Positions 37,508 to 48,915 of a stretch of 64,000 nt of DNA are shown in pieces. The first letter of the stretch is position 1. Each line of letters begins with the position of its first letter. The notes under the pieces were generated by a model. That model made no database searches, had not been told where the DNA came from, and saw only the letters and a list, made by a program, of their open reading frames with translations. Position numbers and translations under genes: made by a program. Source of the stretch: Serratia grimesii NBRC 13537 (GTDB lineage Bacteria > Pseudomonadota > Gammaproteobacteria > Enterobacterales > Enterobacteriaceae). The DNA is taken from positions 1 through 64,000 of the forward strand of contig NZ_BCTT01000007.1 in the NCBI RefSeq assembly GCF_001590905.1. Reading direction: 5' to 3'.

Positions 37508-38518
37508 ATGTTATACGTAATAAAATATCGCACGACGTGGGTAGCGCTAACAGCCCTAATATTAGCCATGGCGACGCCTGCGGCTTCCGCAGCAGCAATA
37601 TCAGACACCACCTGCACACCGGCCAGCATGACTTTGCCGTCAGGAGCGCTATACCCTAATGGCATCGCCCGCGCTTCCGATGGAACCCTGTATGTTGGCT
37701 TGGTGACTAGCGGCCGCATCTTGCGCAAACGGCCGAACGAGAATTGGGAGACCTTTTTTGCTGGCGCCGACACAGTTTTTGCCTCAACCACGCTGAGATT
37801 GGATGAGCAACGGGGGCTGTTATGGGGAAACTCTCCAGACTTCCTTCCTACAGGACAAACTCGTGCCCATCGTGTTTTTGCTTTGAATGTCTCAAATGCC
37901 ACGATTAATCGCAGCTTAACCTTACCGGAAGGAGGAATGGGTAATGACATGGTTCTCGCCAAAGATGGCACTGTTTATCTGACAGAAACCAAGGCAGGAA
38001 GCATCATGAGGCTTCGTCCGGGGGAGGCCAGTTTTCAGATAATCTTCCGTGACAAACGCCTGGCTGGCCCCAACGGCATCGGCGCCGCAGGTATTGTCCT
38101 GATAAATGACAACGTGATGGCGGTTGCCAATTTTGGCAGCGGGAAGCTCTATACCTTGAGCTATGGGGAGGCGACGCCGCAACTGGCTGAAATCCTGCTG
38201 CCTCGCACTATCGAAAACCCGGATGGGATGGGATTGGCACCAGACGGTTCGCTGATCGTGCTCGAAAATGGCATTAAAAGCGGCCAGGGCAGGATCCTGC
38301 GAATTACCGACCCCGGTGCTGCCGGTATGCATTCTATTGAAGTTATTCGTGAGGGAATGGAGTCGCCGGTCAATCTGGACATCACACCACAGGGTTGCGC
38401 CTTTATCAGCGAAGCTCGCATTCGCCACCGTCTGCTGCCTGGGCGTGAAACCGAAGTGCCCGACAGCTTTCGCATTTACCAACTTCAGTTGCCTTTATCT
38501 GCATCTACCACTAACTAA
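37508..38518 (+). CDS. Exported SMP-30/gluconolactonase-like beta-propeller protein
   Basis: Secreted protein of 336 residues with a signal peptide (about 1-33, ending PAASAAAIS). The rest has repeats of a six-bladed propeller: PNGIARASDGTLYVG, RLDEQRGLLWG, NDMVLAKDGTVYLTE, NPDGMGLAPDGSLIVLENG. Such proteins are lactonases or strictosidine synthase-like hydrolases. AGGAGAGG is close upstream. Linked to an SDR and an aldo-keto reductase, which suggests oxidation/lactone chemistry, but the substrate is unknown. Confidence 0.75.
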   Translation: MLYVIKYRTTWVALTALILAMATPAASAAAISDTTCTPASMTLPSGALYPNGIARASDGTLYVGLVTSGRILRKRPNENWETFFAGADTVFASTTLRLDEQRGLLWGNSPDFLPTGQTRAHRVFALNVSNATINRSLTLPEGGMGNDMVLAKDGTVYLTETKAGSIMRLRPGEASFQIIFRDKRLAGPNGIGAAGIVLINDNVMAVANFGSGKLYTLSYGEATPQLAEILLPRTIENPDGMGLAPDGSLIVLENGIKSGQGRILRITDPGAAGMHSIEVIREGMESPVNLDITPQGCAFISEARIRHRLLPGRETEVPDSFRIYQLQLPLSASTTN

Positions 38519-38532
38519 AACTCCAACTACCC

Positions 38533-38565
38533 CGGGCTTGATAAATAATATGTTCTTCAAGCCCG
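38533..38565 (+). terminator. Possible terminator after the SMP-30-like gene
   Basis: CGGGCTTGA (38533-38541) pairs with TCAAGCCCG (38557-38565) around a 15-base loop, without a T-run. The rest of the 344-base gap to mutS (38519-38862) shows no other ORF that I can support. Confidence 0.4.
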
Positions 38566-38862
38566 CCTGTAGGCAGTCTCCCTATTCCCCCATATTCTGA
38601 TGACATAACAACGAAAAATACGTTCTATCGATTCAACGCTACCCCGCTTTAAAAACCGACTTTGCGTAAAGCTTCCCATTTTTACCTGTGACAGCGGATT
38701 GCCCGCTGGGCTAGTATAGCGACAGTATAAAGGGCTTATTGATCCTTAGCGCCACCAGCCTCTGCCATATAGGGTGAGTTTCTGTAAAACGGCGTGATAC
38801 CTAATGATGACACTCAACATCACAACCAACTTTAAATTCAATGGATTGGAAACAGTAATCTT

Positions 38863-41418
38863 ATGAATAGCACCAATAAGCTCGATTCACACACGCCAAT
38901 GATGCAGCAATACCTGCGTCTCAAGGCCGAACACCCTGAAATCCTGTTGTTCTACCGCATGGGTGATTTTTACGAGCTGTTCTACGATGACGCCAAACGC
39001 GCTTCCCAACTGCTGGATATCTCGCTGACCAAACGCGGAGCCTCAGCAGGTGAACCTATCCCAATGGCTGGCGTACCACATCATGCGGTTGAGAACTACC
39101 TGGCCAAATTGGTACAACTCGGTGAATCTGTCGCCCTGTGTGAGCAAATCGGTGATCCGGCCACGAGCAAAGGCCCCGTTGAGCGCAAAGTTGTTCGCAT
39201 CGTCACTCCGGGGACCATCACCGACGAAGCCCTGTTGCAAGAGCGCCAGGATAACCTGCTGGCAGCTATCTGGCAGGACGCACGCGGCTTCGGCTACGCC
39301 ACGTTAGATATCAGCTCCGGTCGTTTCCGGGTCGCTGAACCGGCCGATATAGAAACTATGGCCGCAGAATTACAGCGTACTAATCCTGCCGAGCTGCTTT
39401 ACCCTGAAACCTTTGAACAGATGTCGCTGATTGAACAGCGCCACGGTCTACGCCGCCGCCCACTGTGGGAATTTGAACCCGAAACCGCACGCCAACAGCT
39501 TAACCTGCAATTCGGCACCCGTGATCTCACCGGTTTCGGCGTTGAACAAGCCCATCAGGCGTTACGTGCTGCGGGCTGTCTGTTGCAGTACGTTAAAGAT
39601 ACCCAACGTACTTCATTACCGCACATCCGAGGTATTACCATGGAGCGCCAGCAAGACGGCATTATCATGGACGCCGCCACACGGCGTAACCTTGAGCTGA
39701 CCCAAAGTTTGTCCGGCGGTACTGAAAATACACTGGCGGCCATCCTGGACCGCAGTGTGACGGCGATGGGCAGCCGCATGCTCAAGCGTTGGTTGCACAT
39801 GCCAACCCGCGACATCAATGTACTGAATAATCGCCAGCAGGCGATTGGTTCCTTGCAAGATATCTACGCCGATCTCCAGCCTTCTCTACGACAAGTAGGC
39901 GATCTGGAACGTATATTGGCTCGCCTGGCATTGCGCAGCGCGCGTCCACGCGATCTGGCGCGGATGCGCCACGCTTTCCAACAGTTGCCGGATATCCACG
40001 CACTGCTGAAGGGAGTGGATACCCCACATGTACAACACTTGCTATCGCAGGTCGGTCAGTTTGATGAGCTGCAGGATTTGCTGGAACGTGCAGTAGTTGA
40101 AGCCCCGCCAGTGCTGGTGCGTGACGGCGGCGTTATCGCGCCCGGCTACAACAGCGAGCTGGATGAGTGGCGAGCACTGGCCGATGGCGCCAGCGACTAC
40201 CTCGACCGCCTTGAAATCCGCGAACGCGAAAAGCTGGGGCTGGATACGTTGAAGGTTGGCTTCAATGGCGTACATGGCTATTACATTCAGGTCAGCCGCG
40301 GGCAAAGCCACCTGGTGCCTATCCACTACGTGCGCCGCCAGACGTTGAAAAACGCCGAACGCTACATTATTCCCGAACTGAAAGAGTATGAAGACAAGGT
40401 ACTCACTTCTAAAGGGAAAGCGCTGGCGATCGAAAAAGGTTTGTACGAAGAGTTGTTCGACTTGCTGCTACCGCACTTGGGTGAATTGCAGCAAAGCGCC
40501 GGGGCATTGGCTGAACTGGACGTGTTAGCTAACCTGGCTGAGCGTGCAGAAACACTGAATTACGCCTGCCCGACCATGAGCGAACAGCCGGGTGTACGCA
40601 TCACCGAAGGCCGTCATCCGGTGGTCGAACAGGTGCTGAGTGAGCCGTTTATTTCCAACCCACTCTCACTGTCGCCTCAGCGTCGTATGTTGATCATTAC
40701 TGGCCCAAACATGGGTGGTAAAAGTACCTATATGCGTCAAACAGCACTGATCGTGTTGATGGCACATATCGGCAGCTACGTGCCGGCGAGTAAGGCCGTG
40801 ATCGGCCCAGTAGACCGCATCTTTACGCGTGTTGGTGCGGCGGATGACCTGGCTTCCGGCCGCTCTACCTTTATGGTGGAGATGACCGAAACGGCCAATA
40901 TTCTGCATAACGCCACCGAGCATAGCTTAGTACTGATGGATGAAATTGGTCGCGGCACGTCCACCTACGACGGTTTATCCCTGGCCTGGGCCTGCGCCGA
41001 AAACCTGGCCAGCCGAATCAAAGCCATGACGCTGTTTGCCACCCATTACTTTGAGCTGACGACCCTGCCGGAGAAAATGGAAGGCGTGGTTAACGTACAC
41101 CTGGATGCCCTAGAACATGGGGACACCATCGCCTTTATGCACAGCGTGCAGGACGGCGCAGCCAGCAAGAGTTATGGCCTGGCAGTGGCTGCACTGGCCG
41201 GGGTACCACGTGAAGTGATCAAGCGTGCGCGCCAAAAACTGCGTGAACTGGAGGCGATCTCCAGCCATACGGCCACCGGCACCGTTGATGCCACCCAGAT
41301 GACGCTGCTGAATGAGGAAACCTCACCGGCGGTTGAAGCACTTGAAGCACTGGATCCAGATTCACTGTCCCCGCGTCAGGCGTTGGAGTGGATTTACCGC
41401 CTGAAAAGTATGGTCTAG
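38863..41418 (+). CDS. mutS: DNA mismatch repair protein MutS
   Basis: Recognises mismatches and small loops and recruits MutL. It has 851 residues (E. coli 853). Order: mismatch-binding domain with [14 protein letters not shown] (Phe-x-Glu wedge), connector, core/lever, clamp and ATPase with Walker [10 protein letters not shown] near 614 and [13 protein letters not shown]-terminal dimerisation motif present. Convergent with rpoS through a shared terminator. Confidence 0.98.
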   Translation: MNSTNKLDSHTPMMQQYLRLKAEHPEILLFYRMGDFYELFYDDAKRASQLLDISLTKRGASAGEPIPMAGVPHHAVENYLAKLVQLGESVALCEQIGDPATSKGPVERKVVRIVTPGTITDEALLQERQDNLLAAIWQDARGFGYATLDISSGRFRVAEPADIETMAAELQRTNPAELLYPETFEQMSLIEQRHGLRRRPLWEFEPETARQQLNLQFGTRDLTGFGVEQAHQALRAAGCLLQYVKDTQRTSLPHIRGITMERQQDGIIMDAATRRNLELTQSLSGGTENTLAAILDRSVTAMGSRMLKRWLHMPTRDINVLNNRQQAIGSLQDIYADLQPSLRQVGDLERILARLALRSARPRDLARMRHAFQQLPDIHALLKGVDTPHVQHLLSQVGQFDELQDLLERAVVEAPPVLVRDGGVIAPGYNSELDEWRALADGASDYLDRLEIREREKLGLDTLKVGFNGVHGYYIQVSRGQSHLVPIHYVRRQTLKNAERYIIPELKEYEDKVLTSKGKALAIEKGLYEELFDLLLPHLGELQQSAGALAELDVLANLAERAETLNYACPTMSEQPGVRITEGRHPVVEQVLSEPFISNPLSLSPQRRMLIITGPNMGGKSTYMRQTALIVLMAHIGSYVPASKAVIGPVDRIFTRVGAADDLASGRSTFMVEMTETANILHNATEHSLVLMDEIGRGTSTYDGLSLAWACAENLASRIKAMTLFATHYFELTTLPEKMEGVVNVHLDALEHGDTIAFMHSVQDGAASKSYGLAVAALAGVPREVIKRARQKLRELEAISSHTATGTVDATQMTLLNEETSPAVEALEALDPDSLSPRQALEWIYRLKSMV

Positions 41419-41436
41419 TCGTCCCATTACAGGCAT

Positions 41437-41470
41437 AAAAAAACGGTGAGCATGATGCTCACCGTTTTTA
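41437..41470. terminator. Bidirectional terminator between mutS and rpoS
   Basis: AAAAACGGTGAGCAT (41439-41453) pairs with GATGCTCACCGTTTTT. A and T runs on both sides suit both convergent genes. Confidence 0.9.
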
Positions 41471-41495
41471 TTTGGATGCGATTCAACTATCAGCG

Positions 41496-42494
41496 TTACT
41501 CGCGGAACAGTGCCTCAATACTCAGGCCCTGCATCTGCAGAATTTCACGCAGACGACGCAAACCTTCAACCTGGATTTGGCGTACACGCTCACGAGTCAG
41601 GCCAATCTCACGGCCCACATCTTCGAGCGTTGCCGCTTCGTAACCCAACAGACCAAAACGACGTGCCAGCACTTCGCGCTGCTTAGCGTTCAGTTCGAAC
41701 AGCCACTTAACGATGCTCTGCTTCATGTCATCGTCTTGTGTGGTGTCTTCCGGTCCGTTGTCTTTTTCGTCCGCCAAAATGTCCAGCAACGCTTTCTCTG
41801 AATCCCCGCCCAACGGCGTATCAACAGAAGTGATACGTTCGTTCAGACGCAGCATTCGGCTGACATCATCGACCGGCTTGTCGAGTTGCTCTGCAATCTC
41901 TTCTGCGCTCGGTTCATGATCCAATTTATGAGAAAGTTCGCGCGCGGTGCGCAAATAGACATTCAGTTCTTTGACAATGTGGATAGGCAAGCGGATGGTA
42001 CGGGTTTGGTTCATGATCGCCCGTTCAATCGTCTGCCGGATCCACCAGGTTGCGTAAGTCGAGAAACGGAAACCACGTTCTGGGTCAAACTTTTCCACTG
42101 CACGGATCAGACCGAGGTTACCCTCTTCAATCAGATCCAGCAGCGCCAGGCCGCGATTGCTGTAGCGGCGGGCGATTTTCACCACCAACCGCAGGTTACT
42201 TTCAATCATTCGGCGGCGGGACGGCACGTCACCGCGCAGTGCACGCCGCGCAAAATAAACTTCTTCCTCTGCGGTCAGCAGTGGAGAATAGCCGATTTCG
42301 CCAAGATAGAGCTGCGTCGCATCCAATACGCGTTGGGTCACGCCTTGTGACAACAACTCTTCTTCCGCTAGATCACTCTCACTGGCCTCTTCTTCAACCA
42401 GTGCTTTTTCGTCGAATGATTCCGCTTCCGTTGCGTTCTCGTCGAAATCCGCATCATCATGTAACTCGTTAACTTTCAGCGTATTTTGGCTCAT
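41496..42494 (-). CDS. rpoS: RNA polymerase sigma factor RpoS (sigma-38)
   Basis: Master sigma factor of stationary phase and general stress. It has 332 residues (E. coli 330). Region 2 ([28 protein letters not shown]) and region 4 ([37 protein letters not shown]) are intact, as is the N-terminal acidic region. No disruption, so it looks functional. Downstream of nlpD, where the main rpoS promoter is known to lie. Confidence 0.98.
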   Translation of the reverse strand: MSQNTLKVNELHDDADFDENATEAESFDEKALVEEEASESDLAEEELLSQGVTQRVLDATQLYLGEIGYSPLLTAEEEVYFARRALRGDVPSRRRMIESNLRLVVKIARRYSNRGLALLDLIEEGNLGLIRAVEKFDPERGFRFSTYATWWIRQTIERAIMNQTRTIRLPIHIVKELNVYLRTARELSHKLDHEPSAEEIAEQLDKPVDDVSRMLRLNERITSVDTPLGGDSEKALLDILADEKDNGPEDTTQDDDMKQSIVKWLFELNAKQREVLARRFGLLGYEAATLEDVGREIGLTRERVRQIQVEGLRRLREILQMQGLSIEALFRE

Positions 42495-42547
42495 ATGCTG
42501 CTCCTACCCGTGATACCGCGAGCAGAATACAGCGTATTCTGCCCAAT

Positions 42548-43552
42548 CTATCGCTGCGGAAGATAACGCAGCGGGTTTACGGATTTCCCCTTGTAACGAA
42601 TTTCAAAATGCAAACGTACTGAACTGGTTCCGGTGCTACCCATGGTGGCTATTTTTTGACCCGCCTTCACTTCTTGTTGTTCCCGGACCAGCATTGTGTC
42701 GTTGTGAGCGTAGGCGCTCAGGTAATCATCATTGTGTTTGATGATGATTAGATTACCGTAACCCCGTAAAGCGTTGCCTGCATACACTACACGACCATCG
42801 GCGGTAGCGAGAATCGGCTGCCCACGGGACCCGGCGATATCGACACCTTTATTCCCACCTTCTGATGAGGAAAAGTTATCAATAATCTTACCGTCAGTAG
42901 GCCATCTCCAGGTACTTACTGGGGCGCTATTGCTGACGGTGCTGCTCACTGGTGGAGCAACAACCGGTGCGGTAACAGGGGCTGTTGCGGTAGTTGCCGC
43001 CACTGCGCCTGCTGCAGGTAACATCTTACCTACATTCTGTTTACCCGAATTATCAGAATACGCGTTAGTTGATTGAGAATCAACCGTTGCAGTTTGTATC
43101 TGAGAGCTTGATGGTGGCTTCGGAACACCGCCGCTGGTCGCGTCTGTTGCCGCCAGCATGCCACCGTTTCCGTTGGCAGAACCATTACCAAGCTGAATGT
43201 TTTGACCCACATTCAGGCTGTATGGTTCAGGAATATTGTTGCGCTGAGCCAGGTCACGATAGTCGTTACCGGTGATCCAGGCGATGTAAAACAGCGTGTC
43301 TCCGCGCTTAACCGTATAGGTATTACCGCTGTAGCTCCCTTTGGGGATCGACGTGTAACTGCGGTTATAAACAATATGGCCTTCAGAGTTCGCCGGCATG
43401 CCGGCATTGTTGGATGCGGCAGATCCGCCACCGTCCACACTACTGATAGGGGCCGATGTCGACGCGTTGTTTGTACAACCCGCCAACCACAAACTTACCA
43501 TCGTACACACCGCAACCCGGCGTAATGTAATCATTGGGCTTCCCGTGCTCAT
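42548..43552 (-). CDS. nlpD: Murein hydrolase activator NlpD (lipoprotein)
   Basis: Outer-membrane lipoprotein that activates amidase AmiC in septum splitting. It has 334 residues. Lipobox WLAGC with Cys26, a LysM domain (about 75-125; [29 protein letters not shown]) and a C-terminal M23/LytM domain lacking the metal ligands, as in EnvC/NlpD activators. The Ala/Thr/Pro-rich linker ([20 protein letters not shown]) differs from that of E. coli. Confidence 0.95.
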   Translation of the reverse strand: MSTGSPMITLRRVAVCTMVSLWLAGCTNNASTSAPISSVDGGGSAASNNAGMPANSEGHIVYNRSYTSIPKGSYSGNTYTVKRGDTLFYIAWITGNDYRDLAQRNNIPEPYSLNVGQNIQLGNGSANGNGGMLAATDATSGGVPKPPSSSQIQTATVDSQSTNAYSDNSGKQNVGKMLPAAGAVAATTATAPVTAPVVAPPVSSTVSNSAPVSTWRWPTDGKIIDNFSSSEGGNKGVDIAGSRGQPILATADGRVVYAGNALRGYGNLIIIKHNDDYLSAYAHNDTMLVREQQEVKAGQKIATMGSTGTSSVRLHFEIRYKGKSVNPLRYLPQR

Positions 43553-43859
43553 GCTTCCCCCATGACAGCAATATCAGCGATATATCCAAAATACCCTTTA
43601 CATCGTAGCTGAGCTTTTACCATTCTCTCAGTTTCTACCACGAAAGGTGCCCACGGCCGATCCCTGAACGTCAGGAAATTTCATGCCTGAGCCTCAAAAC
43701 AGCGCGCCAATGCTAACCACATTAGCGCTGCTGCACCATAAGACAACTACGCAGAAAGGCAATTGTATTGAAAATTAGTTTTATTGAAACGGTAAAACCT
43801 TAACCGGAGGTGATGAAAGTGCAACAGATTTCGTTTCCTGTCGAAAATTCAGACAATCG

Positions 43860-44486
43860 CTAGGCCAATTCACCCTTCACCAAGGGTACAAAGCGCACCG
43901 CCTCAACAGTATCGATGACAAATTCGCCCCCCTGCCGCTGAATGCGTTTAAGGATTTGGGCCTGCTCACCCACCGGCAATACCAAAATACCGCCATCATC
44001 CAACTGCTCCATAAGCGCTGGGGGGATTTCCGGCGGCGCAGCAGTGACAATAATGGCATCAAACGGGCCACGCGATGCCCAGCCCTGCCAGCCATCACCG
44101 TGACGAGTGGAAACATTGTGAAGATCGAGTTGCTTCAGGCGGCGCTTGGCCTGCCATTGCAATCCTTTGATGCGTTCAACGGAGCAAACATGTTGCACCA
44201 GATGCGCCAAGATAGCGGTTTGATAGCCAGAGCCGGTACCGATCTCCAACACCCTTGATGTGGGCGTCAGGTTCAGTAGTTCGGTCATCCGTGCGACCAT
44301 ATAAGGTTGGGAGATCGTTTGGCCGGAACCGATGGGCAGCGCTGTATTTTCATAAGCTTTGTGTTCAAGTGCCTCATCAACAAAGCGTTCACGCGGCACC
44401 GCCTCGATCGCCTGCAGCAACCGTTCGTCCCGGATCCCTTGTTGACGCAGCTGCGTCAGCAATGTTTGCATACGCTTGTTCACCAT
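43860..44486 (-). CDS. pcm: Protein-L-isoaspartate O-methyltransferase Pcm
   Basis: SAM-dependent repair of isoaspartyl residues in aged proteins. It has 208 residues from the [10 protein letters not shown] start at 44486, equal to E. coli; an in-frame ATG at 44516 adds 10 residues. Motif [16 protein letters not shown], the [18 protein letters not shown] active-site segment and the C-terminal [14 protein letters not shown] are present. The start overlaps the surE stop by 7 bases. The 307-base gap to nlpD (43553-43859) has only possible nlpD promoter sequence and a doubtful small ORF. Confidence 0.97.
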   Translation of the reverse strand: MVNKRMQTLLTQLRQQGIRDERLLQAIEAVPRERFVDEALEHKAYENTALPIGSGQTISQPYMVARMTELLNLTPTSRVLEIGTGSGYQTAILAHLVQHVCSVERIKGLQWQAKRRLKQLDLHNVSTRHGDGWQGWASRGPFDAIIVTAAPPEIPPALMEQLDDGGILVLPVGEQAQILKRIQRQGGEFVIDTVEAVRFVPLVKGELA

Positions 44487-45241
44487 TCCCCGCCAACCCC
44501 TGCTTTGGTTAACCACGTTTTTACCACGTCTTGGGCCGCATAGGCGGTTAAATCCACCTGCAATGGCGTGATTGCCACGTAACCCTGCTCAACTGCAGCG
44601 AAATCCGTGTCCGGCCCGGCATCAAACTTATCACCCGGTGGCCCGATCCAATAGAGGTTTTGCCCGCGCGGATCCTGCTGACAGAACACTTTGTCGGCTG
44701 GATGTCGGCTGCCACAACGTGTCACGCGAATCCCCTTAATCTGTTCCAAGGGTAAATCAGGCACGTTGATATTCAGAATTTTACCGGTACGTAACGGCTC
44801 ACGCTGTAACGCACGCAGTATCCGGCAGGTAATCACTGCGGCAGTAGCATAATGCTGGTGGCCGTTCAGCGACACCGCCAACGCCGGCAAACCCAAATGG
44901 CGGCCTTCCATGGCGGCCGCGACAGTGCCGGAGTAGATAACATCATCACCCAGATTAGGGCCGGCATTGATACCGGAAACCACAATATCCGGTGCAGGTT
45001 GCATCAGAGCGTTCACACCCAGATACACGCAATCGGTCGGCGTCCCTTGCTGTACGGCAATATCCCCATTGGGCATCGTCAGGGTGCGCAATGGAGATTC
45101 CAGCGTCAGCGCATTGGAAGAACCGCTGCGGTTACGATCGGGTGCTACAACTTGTACTTCGGCGAACTCACGCAGTGCCGCCGCCAACACCTGAATGCCC
45201 GGGGCGGTCACGCCGTCGTCATTACTCAGTAATATCCGCAT
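44480..45241 (-). CDS. surE: 5'-nucleotidase SurE
   Basis: Metal-dependent nucleotidase/exopolyphosphatase involved in stationary-phase survival. It has 253 residues with [16 protein letters not shown] at the N terminus (Asp8/Asp9 metal ligands), [19 protein letters not shown] and YVAITPL. It forms an operon with pcm, nlpD and rpoS. In E. coli truD lies directly upstream; here an acyltransferase gene of opposite strand intervenes. Confidence 0.97.
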   Translation of the reverse strand: MRILLSNDDGVTAPGIQVLAAALREFAEVQVVAPDRNRSGSSNALTLESPLRTLTMPNGDIAVQQGTPTDCVYLGVNALMQPAPDIVVSGINAGPNLGDDVIYSGTVAAAMEGRHLGLPALAVSLNGHQHYATAAVITCRILRALQREPLRTGKILNINVPDLPLEQIKGIRVTRCGSRHPADKVFCQQDPRGQNLYWIGPPGDKFDAGPDTDFAAVEQGYVAITPLQVDLTAYAAQDVVKTWLTKAGVGGEW

Positions 45242-45295
45242 AAGAGGTTATCTTCTTTTTATCTCTCAACCAGACCCCCTTTCAACGCGGCCCAG

Positions 45296-45324
45296 CTTAT
45301 AAATACTCAGTAGAAAGTGCCCAA
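45296..45324 (-). promoter_or_regulatory. Candidate promoter of surE
   Basis: On the minus strand TTGGGC (45324-45319), a 17-base spacer and TATAAG (45301-45296) lie about 55 bases before surE. A local promoter is needed because the truD transcript is ended by the terminator at 46643-46668. Confidence 0.5.
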
Positions 45325-45495
45325 AAGGAGGCGCTTAGCCAGCAGATATTATGTTTACTCCCCCCGACATGTCCAGTCACCAAGGGAAAAGGCAACCAAA
45401 GCTGTAACCCTATCTCCCAGATGAAGCTGAAGTTCATCACGCATTCCTTACGAAAATCTGACAATACAGTCGCACTTTAGTAAAATCGAAAATCA

Positions 45496-46632
45496 ATGAT
45501 TTCAAGGTTCACTCCCTCAATGCCTATAATAAGACTGAAATACTTGGATGGCTTACGCGGTATATTTGCGTTAACTGTCGCACTAAGCCATTTTTTTGGT
45601 AGCCAATATGGCTGGCGTGACTATCCATTCCAAAATTCATATATCTCCGTTGATTTCTTTTTTATCCTCTCGGGTTTTGTGTTATCGCACGTTTATGGTC
45701 AAGCCATGACGTCAGGCCTGATGAATGATAGAAAATTTATCTTTTATCGCTTCGCACGTATGTACCCATTGCACATTGTCACTATGGTCGTCGTGGGTGT
45801 TATTTATCTGCTGACGCAACGCGGTTTTCCCTTTGACGAACCATTTATTTCTGGCATTGCTAATATCTTTCTTCTGCAGAATATGGGGTTTGTCAACAAC
45901 TGGAACTGGAATGATCCCAGTTGGTCAATCTCGGTCGAGTTTTGGGTTTCCGTTTTTTTGGTTCCCTGGTGTATCCGTCGCGTAAAAACCAATATGCTGC
46001 TATTGATCTCTTTAATGTGTTACACCGTTTTATACACATCATACGGTTCACTGATGGTCGCTCATGAAATGATGTACGGTATTGTCACCTCAGGCTTTGT
46101 TAGATGCATCGCTGGAGTCACTCTGGGGATCGCAGTTTGTCGAATGGCGCAAGGAATGAAGCAGGTAGAGCTTAACCACATACAGAAATTTGGCATAGGT
46201 TGCCTTGACGTCACTCTTTTCGCAATTGTTGTATACTTGGTTTATCAAAAAAATCCGATTGGAAAATTCAGCTTCTTGCCAATCCCACTTATCGCATTAC
46301 TCATTTTAAGTTTGGCAACACTAAGTTCATGGTTCCATCAGATTATCAGCAGCCGGATTCCCGCCTGGCTCGGTGATATCAGCTACTCTGTTTACCTTAT
46401 ACATACCCCCATTATTTTGATTATGGGGGCGGCGCTCGCTCCACTAAGCTTACCATTCGGAATAAAACTCGTGGTCTTTGTTGCTTTGACGTTGTTCCTA
46501 TCACAACTCACTCATCGCTTCTTTGAGAAGCCCTGTTATGAATGGTTAAAAAATCGTTTCTCCGATCAAACGCCTGCTAGTGTGAATGAGATAAAATTAA
46601 AGGCCGAAAAGAAATTTGCCAATCAACGCTAA
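45496..46632 (+). CDS. Acyltransferase 3 family membrane protein (OafA/YrhL-like)
   Basis: Integral-membrane O-acyltransferase of 378 residues with about ten hydrophobic segments. The family start YLDGLRGIFALTVALSHFFG with Arg and His, and later DFFFILSGFVLSHVYG, YRFARMYPLHIV and SVEFWVSVFLVP, are typical of Acyl_transf_3. Likely acylates a sugar of lipopolysaccharide, capsule or exopolysaccharide. It is more AT-rich than its neighbours, suggesting transfer. The start could instead be the ATG at 45520. It is inserted, in the opposite direction, between surE and truD. Confidence 0.85.
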   Translation: MISRFTPSMPIIRLKYLDGLRGIFALTVALSHFFGSQYGWRDYPFQNSYISVDFFFILSGFVLSHVYGQAMTSGLMNDRKFIFYRFARMYPLHIVTMVVVGVIYLLTQRGFPFDEPFISGIANIFLLQNMGFVNNWNWNDPSWSISVEFWVSVFLVPWCIRRVKTNMLLLISLMCYTVLYTSYGSLMVAHEMMYGIVTSGFVRCIAGVTLGIAVCRMAQGMKQVELNHIQKFGIGCLDVTLFAIVVYLVYQKNPIGKFSFLPIPLIALLILSLATLSSWFHQIISSRIPAWLGDISYSVYLIHTPIILIMGAALAPLSLPFGIKLVVFVALTLFLSQLTHRFFEKPCYEWLKNRFSDQTPASVNEIKLKAEKKFANQR

Positions 46633-46642
46633 GACATCAGAT

Positions 46643-46668
46643 AAAAAACCTGCTTACGCAGGTTTTTT
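46643..46668. terminator. Bidirectional terminator between the acyltransferase gene and truD
   Basis: AAAAAACCTGC, loop TTAC and GCAGGTTTTTT. It lies 10 bases after the acyltransferase stop and just past the truD stop, stopping both. Confidence 0.9.
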
Positions 46669-46669
46669 A

Positions 46670-47716
46670 TTACTCACTAATATCCGCATCACTGTTGTCC
46701 TGCCGCATAATTTCACGCACCACACTGGTGGCAAAACTGCCGGCGGGCAACCAAAAACGCAGTTCGACGGTGGCATCATCCCACCAGTCCCACTGCATAT
46801 TTTTTGGCTGTAGCAACAGTGCTCGACGTGCTGGATCAACGCGCTCGCGCGTTAAAAGCGCCATCAGCTCAGGGTGTTCCAGCAAGCACTGTTGTTCAAA
46901 ACTCAGTGCTTCCCCTGCTGTACCTGGTTCACCGTCACCCGGCAAAGGAGCCGTAATCAGCAATTCACCGGCATCAAGTCGTTGTTGCAACGTATCCAGT
47001 TCGTCCGCTTTAGCAACAAACCAGCTACCACGGCCACTGAGCTGCAAGGCATCACCTTCAAGCACAGTCTGTTGCTGCTGATTGGCCAAACGTCGACTCG
47101 TGATCAGGTTAAACAAGGCACTACGGCTGGCGGAAAGATAAAAACTGCGCTTACTCCGCTCTTTAACCCGGATCTCATCATTCGCCCAACGCCGTGCCAT
47201 CACCAGGTTATTGCCACCGCGGCCAAAACGCTGGCTACCAAAGTAATTGGGTACGCCACCGGTTGTAATCGCCTGCAGGCGCGACTCAACATCCTGACGA
47301 TCAGAGATATGACGCAATACCAACGTGAAGGCATTGCCTTTTAGCGTACCGATGCGCATTTTGCGTAGATGACGGGCGCTGGCCAGTACTTCACAACCTT
47401 CCAGTGAGAATTGAGTAAAATCGGGGGTTTCTTTGCCTGGCAGATGCAAACAGAACCACTGTTCGGTCACCGCATGGCGATCTTTCAGGCCGGCATAGCT
47501 CACGGAGCGGGCATGAATACCGGCAAAGCGTGCCAAATAATCGGCGACAAACTGAGTGTTACAGCCGTTTTTGCGGATGTTCACCAACACATGTTCACCC
47601 TCGCCGTCCGGCTCAAAACCCAGATCTTCCACCACCACGAAATCTTCCGGGTTGGCTTTCAACACGCCAGTGCTTTGTGGCTGGCCATGCAACCAGGTCA
47701 AGTTAGCCATGTCCAT
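46670..47716 (-). CDS. truD: tRNA pseudouridine(13) synthase TruD
   Basis: Makes pseudouridine 13 in tRNA-Glu. It has 348 residues (E. coli 349). Conserved motifs of the TruD family: [34 protein letters not shown] with the catalytic Asp, and [12 protein letters not shown]. Last gene of the ftsB-ispD-ispF-truD operon, 4 bases after ispF. The usual coupling to surE is broken. Confidence 0.97.
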   Translation of the reverse strand: MDMANLTWLHGQPQSTGVLKANPEDFVVVEDLGFEPDGEGEHVLVNIRKNGCNTQFVADYLARFAGIHARSVSYAGLKDRHAVTEQWFCLHLPGKETPDFTQFSLEGCEVLASARHLRKMRIGTLKGNAFTLVLRHISDRQDVESRLQAITTGGVPNYFGSQRFGRGGNNLVMARRWANDEIRVKERSKRSFYLSASRSALFNLITSRRLANQQQQTVLEGDALQLSGRGSWFVAKADELDTLQQRLDAGELLITAPLPGDGEPGTAGEALSFEQQCLLEHPELMALLTRERVDPARRALLLQPKNMQWDWWDDATVELRFWLPAGSFATSVVREIMRQDNSDADISE

Positions 47717-47720
47717 GCCG

Positions 47721-48194
47721 TTATTCCTTGATCAACAAGGCAACCGCTTCGCAGGCAATGCCCTCACCACGGCCGGTAAAACCGAGCTGTTCGGTGGTGG
47801 TGGCTTTAACGTTGACGTCGTCCATATGGCATTGCAGGTCTTCCGCCAGGAAAATACGCATTTGCGGGATATGTGGCGCCATTTTAGGTGCCTGGGCGAT
47901 AATGGTGATATCCAAATTCCCCAGACGATAGCCTTTCGCACGGATACGTTTCCAGGCTTCGCGCAGCAGTTCACGGCTGTCGGCGCCTTTGAAAGCGGGA
48001 TCGGTATCCGGGAACAGTTTGCCGATATCCCCCAGCGCTGCCGCACCCAACAAGGCATCCGTCGCTGCATGCAGCGCTACATCACCGTCGGAATGGGCCA
48101 GCAAACCTTTCTCATAAGGGATACGAACACCACCGATCACCAGCGGCCCTTCGCCACCAAATTTATGTACGTCAAAACCGTGACCGATACGCAT
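47721..48194 (-). CDS. ispF: 2-C-methyl-D-erythritol 2,4-cyclodiphosphate synthase IspF
   Basis: Fifth step of the MEP isoprenoid pathway. It has 157 residues. Zinc ligands in [10 protein letters not shown] (Asp8, His10) and [32 protein letters not shown] are present, and the C-terminal [14 protein letters not shown] is typical. It lies 10 bases after ispD. Confidence 0.98.
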   Translation of the reverse strand: MRIGHGFDVHKFGGEGPLVIGGVRIPYEKGLLAHSDGDVALHAATDALLGAAALGDIGKLFPDTDPAFKGADSRELLREAWKRIRAKGYRLGNLDITIIAQAPKMAPHIPQMRIFLAEDLQCHMDDVNVKATTTEQLGFTGRGEGIACEAVALLIKE

Positions 48195-48204
48195 GATGCG
48201 CTCC

Positions 48205-48912
48205 TTAATTGTCCAACTGAGTTAAATAGAATGCTGCCAGCGCCAAATCTTCTGGTCGCGTGACCTTAATATTGTCCGAACGTCCGGTAACCAACAACGG
48301 ATGATAGCCGCAATGCTCCAGGGCAGAGGCTTCATCAGTGACTGTCGCACCGTCATCCAGCGCACGCTGCAAACAGAGCTTAAGCAACGCCAATGGAAAT
48401 AGCTGTGGTGTCAATGCATGCCACAGATCCTGGCGTTCAACAGTATGTGAGATCGCGTTGCGACCCGGTTCGGCACGTTTCATGGTATCACGCACCGGCG
48501 CGGCCAAAATGCCCCCCACCTCGCTGTGTTCGGTAATCGCCAGCAGACGTTCGAGATCGTCGGCATGCAGACACGGCCGTGCCGCGTCGTGCACCAGCAC
48601 CCATTTGGCCTCACCGGCCAGTTGTAGCCCAGCCATCACCGAATCAGCGCGTTGCTGACCGCCGACGGTCACACGCACACGAGGATCTTTTGCTATGGGT
48701 AACTGGTGGAACTGCTGGTCATCAGGACCGATTGCCACAATCACCTGCGGAATACGCGGATGACGCAGCAACGCATGGATCGCGTGTTCGAGAATAGTTT
48801 GGTGGCCGATGGTTAAATACTGCTTCGGGCAATCCGCCTGCATACGGCTGCCGATACCAGCAGCGGGCAGGACGGCAATCACCGATGGAAAGGTTCCTGC
48901 GGAGTGATTCAT
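48205..48912 (-). CDS. ispD: 2-C-methyl-D-erythritol 4-phosphate cytidylyltransferase IspD
   Basis: Transfers CMP to MEP in isoprenoid synthesis. It has 235 residues with [32 protein letters not shown] and [10 protein letters not shown]. Between ftsB (3-base gap) and ispF in the conserved order. Confidence 0.98.
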   Translation of the reverse strand: MNHSAGTFPSVIAVLPAAGIGSRMQADCPKQYLTIGHQTILEHAIHALLRHPRIPQVIVAIGPDDQQFHQLPIAKDPRVRVTVGGQQRADSVMAGLQLAGEAKWVLVHDAARPCLHADDLERLLAITEHSEVGGILAAPVRDTMKRAEPGRNAISHTVERQDLWHALTPQLFPLALLKLCLQRALDDGATVTDEASALEHCGYHPLLVTGRSDNIKVTRPEDLALAAFYLTQLDN

Positions 48913-48915
48913 GCG

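Noticed and set aside
41496-42494. A disrupted rpoS, which is common in laboratory-passaged strains
   Set aside because: The frame is intact over 332 residues with all sigma regions present.
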